64,000 nucleotides of DNA from Jiella sonneratiae (GTDB lineage: Bacteria > Pseudomonadota > Alphaproteobacteria > Rhizobiales > Rhizobiaceae), in contig NZ_JAFMPY010000024.1 of assembly GCF_017353515.1 (NCBI RefSeq), positions 1-64,000 on the forward strand. Direction: 5' to 3'. The notes under the pieces are model-generated. The model did not search any database. It had not been told where the DNA came from and worked only from the letters and a program-made list of their open reading frames with translations. Below are positions 58,681 to 64,000 of this stretch, in pieces (the stretch's first letter is position 1; each line of letters starts with the position of its first letter). The position numbers and the translations under genes were made by a program.

Positions 58681-59589
58681 TCAGGCGGCGGCCGCCTTCG
58701 CCTGTCCGGTCGGCAGCGCCGCGCGCAGGCCGAGGATGTGGCAGATCGAATAGACGAGGTCGGCCCGGTTCATCGTGTAGAAATGGAAGTCCGAAATGCC
58801 GCGGCGCGTCAGGTCGAGGACCTGCTCGGCGCAGAAGGCGGCCGCGACGTGGGAGCGGGTCTTTTCGTCGGTCTCCAGCCCGTCGAAGCGGCGGGCCAGC
58901 CAGTCGGGAATGCCGGCGCCGCAGGCCCCGGCGAAACGCGCGATTTTGGTGAAGTCGTGGATCGGCGCGATGCCCGGAACGATCGGGATGTAGATGCCCG
59001 CCCGGCGGGCGCGCTCGACGTAGCGCTCGAAGACGTCGTTGTCGAAGAAGAACTGGGTGATCGCCCGCGTCGCGCCGGCGTCGACCTTGCGCTTCAAGAG
59101 ATCGATGTCGGTGGCGAAGTCCGGGCTCTCGGGATGCTTCTCGGGATAGGCCGAGACCGAGATCTCGAAGTCGTCGATCGCCTTGAGGCCGGCGACGAGT
59201 TCGGCGGCGTTGCGGTAGCCGTCGGCGCGCGGAACGTAGGTGCCGCCGACGCCCGCCTGGCTGTCGCCGCGCAGCGCCACGAAATGCCTCACGCCGGTGT
59301 CGCGATACTGGCGCACCACTTCGTCGACCTCCTCGCGCGAAGCGTCGACGCAGGTCAGATGCGCCGCCGGCACCAGCGCCGTCTCGGCGAGGATGCGCTC
59401 GATGGTGTGGTGGGTGCGCTCGCGCGTCGAGCCGCCGGCGCCATAGGTGACCGAGACGAATTTCGGCTGCATCGGAGCGAGCCGCTCGATCGAATGCCAC
59501 AGCGTCTCCTCCATCTTCTCCGTCTTCGGCGGGAAGAATTCGAACGAGACGTTGATGCCGGAATTCGACAGGACGTTGGCAGGGCTCAT
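58681..59589 (-). CDS. metF: methylenetetrahydrofolate reductase
   Basis: Reduces 5,10-methylene-THF to 5-methyl-THF for methionine synthesis, using FAD. 302 residues beginning MSPANVLSNSGINVSFEFFPPKTEKMEE across the first 28; the FEFFPPKT motif is diagnostic. SVTYGAGGSTRERT, AHLTCVDASREEV, LRGDSQ and GATRAITQFFFDNDVF are all standard. It begins 11 bases after the regulator gene on the same strand, so both form one operon that ends at the terminator 58611-58637. Confidence 0.97.
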   Translation of the reverse strand: MSPANVLSNSGINVSFEFFPPKTEKMEETLWHSIERLAPMQPKFVSVTYGAGGSTRERTHHTIERILAETALVPAAHLTCVDASREEVDEVVRQYRDTGVRHFVALRGDSQAGVGGTYVPRADGYRNAAELVAGLKAIDDFEISVSAYPEKHPESPDFATDIDLLKRKVDAGATRAITQFFFDNDVFERYVERARRAGIYIPIVPGIAPIHDFTKIARFAGACGAGIPDWLARRFDGLETDEKTRSHVAAAFCAEQVLDLTRRGISDFHFYTMNRADLVYSICHILGLRAALPTGQAKAAAA

Positions 59590-59600
59590 GGCGTTTGTCC

Positions 59601-60611
59601 TCAGCTTGTCATGGAGGTGTGGCGGGCGTCGCCGGCGACGAGCAACCGCTCGTCCTCGGCGAGAAGGATCGTCACGGTGAGCTCGGCGGCGTCCGTGCGC
59701 TTCGATTCCAGATGGCGCAGCAGCCGCAGCCGCAGGCCGGCCGCCTCGACGAAGGATGACAGCGACTGTTCGGAAAAGCCGAGCCGCAGATGCGCATGCT
59801 GGCTGCGAAGGAATTCCAGATCGTGCGGCGCGAAGTCGATGATCAGCAGCCGCCCGCCCGGCGCCAGCGCCCCCGCCGCCTCGCGCACGGCCCGGGCCGG
59901 ATCGTCGAGATAGTGCAGCACCTGATGGATGACGACGAGGTCGAAGCCGCCCCGCTCGATCGGCAGGTGATAGACGCTGCCGAGGCGCACCTGGGCGTTG
60001 CCGATCTTGGCGGAGTCGAGCTTGGCGCGGGCCACCGCCAGCATCTCGCGGGAGGAGTCGATCCCGACGGCCCGCTCGGCCCGCGGCGCGAAGAGCTCGA
60101 GCATCCGGCCGGTACCGGTCCCGACGTCGAGCAGCGTGTCGAAGCGCTTGGTCCCGAGCGCCTCGACGATGGCGGCCTCGACCTCGGCATCCGAGACGTG
60201 CAGCTTGCGGATGCCGTCCCATTCCTCGGCATTGCGGGCGAAATAGTCCGCCGCCCGTTCCGCACGCCGTGCCCGCACGTCTTCCAGCCGCTCGGCGTCG
60301 CGGGCGAGCACCGGGTCGCCCGGATCCACCCAGCCGACCAGCGCGCGCAGGATCGGCAGCGCGACCGGATCGTCGGAGGCGCGGAAGAACGCCCAGGATC
60401 CCTCCTGGTAGCGCGAGATCAGGCCGGCTTCGGCAAGCAGCTTCAGATGACGCGAAATCCGAGGCTGCGACTGGCCGAGAATCGTCGTAAGCTCGCTGAC
60501 GGTCAGATCGGCCGCCGAGAGCACGACGAGCAGCCGCAGCCGCGTCGGCTCGGCGGCGGCGCGAAGCAGATCGACGAATGGCTCGAAGGCGGATTTGCGG
60601 ATGTCCAGCAT
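59601..60611 (-). CDS. sahR: SahR-like ArsR regulator fused to a methyltransferase-type domain
   Basis: 336 residues. Residues about 10-90 form an ArsR winged helix (AAEPTRLRLLVVLSAADLTVSELTTILGQSQPRISRHLKLLAEAGLI within that stretch). Residues about 140-260 form a class I SAM-binding fold (LLDVGTGTGRMLELFAP, AVGIDSSREML). This two-domain design, placed directly before metF, matches SahR, the S-adenosylhomocysteine-responsive repressor of methionine-cycle genes in Proteobacteria. The ligand pocket probably binds SAH or SAM instead of methylating a target; that is inference. A palindromic candidate operator precedes the gene. Confidence 0.85.
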   Translation of the reverse strand: MLDIRKSAFEPFVDLLRAAAEPTRLRLLVVLSAADLTVSELTTILGQSQPRISRHLKLLAEAGLISRYQEGSWAFFRASDDPVALPILRALVGWVDPGDPVLARDAERLEDVRARRAERAADYFARNAEEWDGIRKLHVSDAEVEAAIVEALGTKRFDTLLDVGTGTGRMLELFAPRAERAVGIDSSREMLAVARAKLDSAKIGNAQVRLGSVYHLPIERGGFDLVVIHQVLHYLDDPARAVREAAGALAPGGRLLIIDFAPHDLEFLRSQHAHLRLGFSEQSLSSFVEAAGLRLRLLRHLESKRTDAAELTVTILLAEDERLLVAGDARHTSMTS

Positions 60612-60629
60612 GGCTCGCTCGATTACGAT

Positions 60630-60645
60630 ATAAAGATATGTTTAT
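60630..60645 (-). promoter_or_regulatory. candidate SahR operator
   Basis: ATAAAGATATGTTTAT is a 16-bp palindrome with a single mismatched pair, 19 bases upstream of the regulator start. AT-rich sequence like this is exceptional in this GC-rich window. It resembles the ATAT/TTTAT-type sites reported for alphaproteobacterial SahR. Autoregulation of the sahR-metF operon is the natural reading. Confidence 0.6.
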
Positions 60646-60851
60646 GTGAAGCGGCTTCATGATGCAAGGAAATTCCGATTGAGCGTGCAAGAAAACCGTC
60701 CGCCCCGGGCTGCCCGGGCTGTCCGGCGAGATGACGGCGCCGCGGCGAGCCGGCGGTCCGTCCGGCCGCAACGCCGAGATCCGGGAGACCGCATCTGACG
60801 ACATCGCTCTCACGCCCCACCCGCCCCGGCGAAGAACCGTTCTCCGCCGCA

Positions 60852-61295
60852 GTGCCCGCGCCCGACGATGCCCGCCTCGGCTTCATCGGCCGGCTGCGCT
60901 CGCCCTACCGGACGCTCGACCAGTGCCCGAAGAACCGCCGCGCGGCGCTGGCGGCGGGACATGCGGGCGCGGCGTGGCTCGAGGTCGACGCGCCGTTCCG
61001 CGAGGCGCTCGCCGGCCTTGCCGCCGGCGATCACGTCTTCTGCCTCAGCTGGCTGCACGGCGCGCGGCGCGACCTCGCCCTGCAGAAGCCGCGCCATCTG
61101 GAGGCGGCGCGCGGCACCTTCTCGCTGCGTTCGCCCGTCCGGCCGAACCCGATCGGGCTTCACCTGGCGCGGATCGAATCCATCGACGTCGCGGCCGGTA
61201 TCGTGCGGCTCGACGCGATCGACGTCGTCGACGAGACGCCGCTCGTCGACGTGAAACCGTATCACGCCTCGGTCGACCGGCCGGACGCGGAGTGA
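60852..61295 (+). CDS. trmO: tRNA (t6A37) N6-methyltransferase TrmO family
   Basis: 147 residues of the TsaA-like/VirR family. LGFIGRLRSPYRTLDQCPKNRR corresponds to the N-terminal beta strand and SAM contact, HVFCLSWLHGARRD and FSLRSPVRPNPIGLHLARI to the conserved core (family: F..RSP.RPNPIG), and VDETPLVDVKPYHASVD to the signature DGTPVLDIKPY. It starts with GTG at 60852 for lack of an ATG. Divergent from sahR; the DUF2293 gene follows four bases after its stop. Confidence 0.9.
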   Translation: MPAPDDARLGFIGRLRSPYRTLDQCPKNRRAALAAGHAGAAWLEVDAPFREALAGLAAGDHVFCLSWLHGARRDLALQKPRHLEAARGTFSLRSPVRPNPIGLHLARIESIDVAAGIVRLDAIDVVDETPLVDVKPYHASVDRPDAE

Positions 61296-61299
61296 GGCG

Positions 61300-61656
61300 A
61301 TGGCGACGGAGCGACAGCGGCGGATCGCCCGGGCGGTGACGGCGATGATCCCGCGCGCGCCCTTCATTGACGCCGAGCACATCCGCGAGGCCGCGCGGTC
61401 GCGCCACATGCGCAGCCTTCCGGCCGAGACCGCCGTCTGGCTGGCGGCGGTCGCGCGCGCCCGACACGAATACACCGACTACGACGCGTTGATGGACGAC
61501 GGCTACGATCGGGACGCCGCGCGCTTCTTCGTCGCCGGCGACATCAATGCCGTCCTCGATCGATGGGGTGCGCGGCGGCGGGTCGACCCGAACGCCGCGG
61601 AACCGGAGGAGGACGGCATCGGCGTCGAAGATGGCGGCGACGACGAACCGGATTGA
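61300..61656 (+). CDS. DUF2293 domain protein
   Basis: 118 residues. The core IPRAPFIDAEHIREAARSRHMRSLP, then VWLAAVARARHEYTDYDALMDDGYDRDAARFFV, matches DUF2293, a small basic-to-acidic helical domain of unknown function found in alphaproteobacteria. The last 30 residues are strongly acidic (EPEEDGIGVEDGGDDEPD). It begins four bases after trmO, so the two are translated from one message. Confidence 0.85.
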   Translation: MATERQRRIARAVTAMIPRAPFIDAEHIREAARSRHMRSLPAETAVWLAAVARARHEYTDYDALMDDGYDRDAARFFVAGDINAVLDRWGARRRVDPNAAEPEEDGIGVEDGGDDEPD

Positions 61657-61745
61657 TCGACGGCCGATCCAAGGAACCGGCGAGACGGGCCGTTGCCGGG
61701 CCCGCGCAGGCCGCGGCCGGCGAGGCCGGGGTCAGGAGGCCGGGG

Positions 61746-63428
61746 TCAGGAGGCCGGAAGCGCCGCCGTCATCGCGCCGCGTGCGCGCACCTCGGCAAGG
61801 CTGACCACCGGATGCTCGCCGCGCCGCCGTGCGTGCCCGGCCGGCACGGCCTGCCGCCGGAACCGGACGAAGCTCGCAATGTCGATCGGCCGCGAGAGAT
61901 GGAAACCCTGGACGTAGCCGACCGAGGGATGGTTGCGCCGCAGCTGCTGGAGCCGCTCCTCGGTCTCGATTCCCTCGACGACGATCGTGCGGCCCGCCGT
62001 TTCGATCATCTCGATGGCGAGATCCAGCATCTTCGCCGCCACCGTGCCGTCGGGCGCCATGGCGAAGCCGCGGTCGATCTTCACCCCGTCCACCGAGATG
62101 TCGGCGAGGTTCTTGATGTTCGAGTAGCCCGAGCCGAAGTCGTCGATCAGGACCTTGATCCCGGCCGCCCGCAGATCGTCGATCTGCGCCTGCATGGCGG
62201 CGGCGTCGATCTCCTCGCTCTCGACGAGTTCCGCCACCGCGACGAACCGCTCCGGCTGGCCGGCGAAGGGCGCGAAGATGGCCGCGAGCCCCGGCTTGGG
62301 GAGGTCGCAGGGGAAAACGTTGAAGGTGACGTAGATCGGCGGGCCGTCGAGGTCGCTCGCCGAGAGTTCGCGATAGGCGCGCTCGACCACCATGCGGGTG
62401 AATTCCAGTGTCAGCCCGCTTTTTTCGACGATCGGGATGAAGTTGCCGGGCGCGACGATGCTGCCGTCGACGTCGCGCCAGCGGGCGAGCACCTCGCACG
62501 CCTCGACCTCGCCGGTGGCGAGGCTGACGATCGGCTGGTAGAGGCAGAAGACGGTGTCGGGCCCGAGGGTACGGAGGAAGCGGGACCGGAACGACCAGCG
62601 GCGGGCCAGCGCATCCCGCGTCTGGCCGGCGATGCCGAGCGCCGCGAGCGTCGCCAGCACGAGGCCGATCGCGAGGAACGGCCATCCTTCCGCCGCGAGC
62701 GCCGCAAGCGGTGCCGCCGCAACGACGCAGAGATTACCCGCCTCCTCGTCGCAGACACTGGCGTGGATGGCCGGCACCAGCGACAGGAGATCCCAGGCCG
62801 GCAGGCCGGCAGTTGCTTCGTAGAGACCCTCGGCGCCGCCGCGATGCCAGAATCGGCCGGTCGCGTCCTTCAGACCCCATTCCGCGTTGAGCCAGGGGAG
62901 TGACGGCGCGGGATCGTTCGGCCTCGGATAGGCGATCGCGAAGGACCCCCTCTTGACGATCGTGCCGCTGACGCCGGCAAAGCCGAATTCGCCGAGATCG
63001 AGGTCCATCCACAAGTCGGTCGCGATGTCTTTCCCCGGCAGTGTCGTGTCCGGATCTTCGAGCCGGACCGGCCGGGTCAGGCGCCCGGCGCTGACGGAGC
63101 ACAGGACCTCGCCGCCGCGGACATAGGCGAATTCGTGCAAGCCGTCCGGCCGCAGCGAAATGCGGCGCATTTCTTCGACGAACTGCGGGCTGCACGGCGC
63201 CGCCGTCATCTCGGTCTGGAGACTGGCGAACACCGAAACCATGTTCCGACTGCGATCGACGAGCGGCTGCAGCAGCTGCCGGCTCTCGCGATCGATCGCC
63301 GTATCGGCAATATGCAGCCCCAGATTGGCGAGGCCGAGGCAGAGCAAGACGAAGGCAACAAGACCCGCCGCAAGCGCCGCGAGTTGCTGGCGCTTGACGG
63401 AAATGAGGTTGATGATCGCCCTCGACAT
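61746..63428 (-). CDS. c-di-GMP phosphodiesterase with CSS-type periplasmic domain
   Basis: 560 residues. A helix at about 13-36, a periplasmic domain of about 210 residues and a second helix (WPFLAIGLVLATLAALGIAG) precede a C-terminal EAL domain. The periplasmic part has the family's APCSPQFVEEMRRI, a CSV version of the CSS motif (VLCSVSAGR) and a late cysteine (NLCVVAAAPL), as in redox-sensing CSS-EAL proteins. Catalytic residues look complete: YQPIVSL, EVLARW for EAL, DDFGSGYSNIKNL, KIDRGF and EGIET. The ATG at 63428 is the natural start. An exact tandem GGCCGGGGTCAGGA stands over the stop (about 61722-61752). Confidence 0.92.
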   Translation of the reverse strand: MSRAIINLISVKRQQLAALAAGLVAFVLLCLGLANLGLHIADTAIDRESRQLLQPLVDRSRNMVSVFASLQTEMTAAPCSPQFVEEMRRISLRPDGLHEFAYVRGGEVLCSVSAGRLTRPVRLEDPDTTLPGKDIATDLWMDLDLGEFGFAGVSGTIVKRGSFAIAYPRPNDPAPSLPWLNAEWGLKDATGRFWHRGGAEGLYEATAGLPAWDLLSLVPAIHASVCDEEAGNLCVVAAAPLAALAAEGWPFLAIGLVLATLAALGIAGQTRDALARRWSFRSRFLRTLGPDTVFCLYQPIVSLATGEVEACEVLARWRDVDGSIVAPGNFIPIVEKSGLTLEFTRMVVERAYRELSASDLDGPPIYVTFNVFPCDLPKPGLAAIFAPFAGQPERFVAVAELVESEEIDAAAMQAQIDDLRAAGIKVLIDDFGSGYSNIKNLADISVDGVKIDRGFAMAPDGTVAAKMLDLAIEMIETAGRTIVVEGIETEERLQQLRRNHPSVGYVQGFHLSRPIDIASFVRFRRQAVPAGHARRRGEHPVVSLAEVRARGAMTAALPAS

Positions 63429-64000
63429 GACGTCTCTCCGCTTTCGGCTGGAAGGAGAGCATTCAACCGTCAACGGTGAATTAAAGTCGCCCCTGAATCA
63501 TTCTTTACATTGGAATCATTCCTCAAGATGGATTTCGCTTCGTCACCCTCGCCGGGCGTCCGTCAGGCGGGTGATCCGCTTCCGCCAAACGCACTGGGCG
63601 TGCCGGGCGGGGCGGGCGACGGGCGCAGGTCGCGCGGCGGTCCGGAGCCTTTTGTGGCCGCTGCGGCACTCTCCGGCGGACGCTGGGTTTCGTCCATGTA
63701 TTGCGGAGCGCCGGCGAAAACGTCGGCATGACGCAGAATTCCGTAGCCGGGTAACTAGACACTCAGAAATACGATATATCTCAACAGAAGCGCCAGCCGG
63801 ATCGACCCGGGATCGTCTGCAGGTGCGACGCTGCCCCTGCGTCCGGTCGCGGCCGAGCGGAGCGGATCGTCGCCCCCGCTCGCCCGCCCGCTGCTCGCTC
63901 CCGAGCCTTTAATGCGGGATGCGCTGGAAATACTGTCGCTGGCCCGGAGAGGCGCCGTCGACATCGGCTGGAAGGTGGACGGATGACTCCGGTGTCGGCT
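63429..64000. other. 572-base right-edge region without a confident gene
   Basis: Upstream of the EAL gene, GAATCATTC occurs twice (63495-63503 and 63513-63521) with an 18-base period, each copy itself palindromic, and probably forms part of its promoter. A plus-strand frame is open from 63759 to the TGA at 63984-63986 and ends ARRGAVDIGWKVDG; its stop overlaps an ATG at 63983, as in a translationally coupled pair continuing off the edge. I cannot identify a start codon or family for it, so no gene is called. Minus-strand frames here are low in complexity. Confidence 0.4.

Noticed and set aside
63510-63731. 73-codon plus-strand frame near the right edge
   Set aside because: Pro/Gly/Arg/Ser-rich, no ribosome binding site and no domain; probably not a gene.
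63755-63964. 69-codon minus-strand frame at the right edge
   Set aside because: Low-complexity Ser/Arg/Gly sequence, overlapping a plus-strand frame that appears coupled to the next gene.

Overview
The window is a high-GC chromosomal segment of an alphaproteobacterium of the order Hyphomicrobiales (Rhizobiales). The evidence is gene content and order: argH-lptM-lysA-TIGR02302/DUF4175, etfB-etfA-hbd, recG/sdhE-mfd, DUF502-glmS-glmU-ccdA, pcm-tolC-popZ-valS, and the polar organiser PopZ itself. Some traits fit Aurantimonadaceae-like lineages, but I cannot name a genus. I found no tRNA, rRNA, CRISPR array or prophage. Coding density is high and most of the window is core genome.

Layout. 1-80: the 5' end of an IS5-type transposase runs off the left edge. 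179-1872: a short exported molybdopterin-oxidoreductase-like protein overlaps a membrane diguanylate cyclase. 1957-5922: a partial urease locus (ureJ, ureB, ureC on the minus strand) is interrupted by two plus-strand genes for small secreted proteins; ureA, ureD, ureE, ureF and ureG are absent here. 6320-15255: aminotransferase, repeats, the DUF4175 membrane protein, lysA, lptM, argH and divergent tlpA. 15389-16285: a decayed vapBC-like module and dispersed repeats. 16295-19992: beta-oxidation and electron-transfer genes, a cobalamin adenosyltransferase and a HIG1-type small membrane protein. 20230-20912: parD followed by a broken parE. 20958-24076: EamA transporter, cytosolic PAS-chemoreceptor and an unknown protein. 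24114-37200: mfd, sdhE, recG, an accessory patch (antitoxin plus broken brnT, glutaminase, exported protein), then DUF502, glmS and glmU. 37291-48034: ccdA, valS, popZ, MFS exporter, tolC, pcm and a dicarboxylate symporter. 48450-54715: B12-type radical SAM enzyme, P450 plus membrane alpha/beta hydrolase, and a CPA2 antiporter. 54992-63428: DUF4112, an ornithine-decarboxylase-like enzyme with a probable speF-type leader, amidase, metF under a SahR-like regulator, trmO, DUF2293 and a c-di-GMP phosphodiesterase.

The most striking pattern is that three different type II toxin-antitoxin modules (vapC, parE and brnT types) each keep an intact antitoxin gene while the toxin gene is broken, each by a different kind of lesion: a small indel, a poly-T slip plus insertion of a 102-bp mobile repeat, and an exact 13-bp tandem duplication. 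The repeat inside parE has two further copies in the window, so it appears to be a small non-autonomous mobile element. Three other families of short dispersed palindromic repeats also lie between genes.
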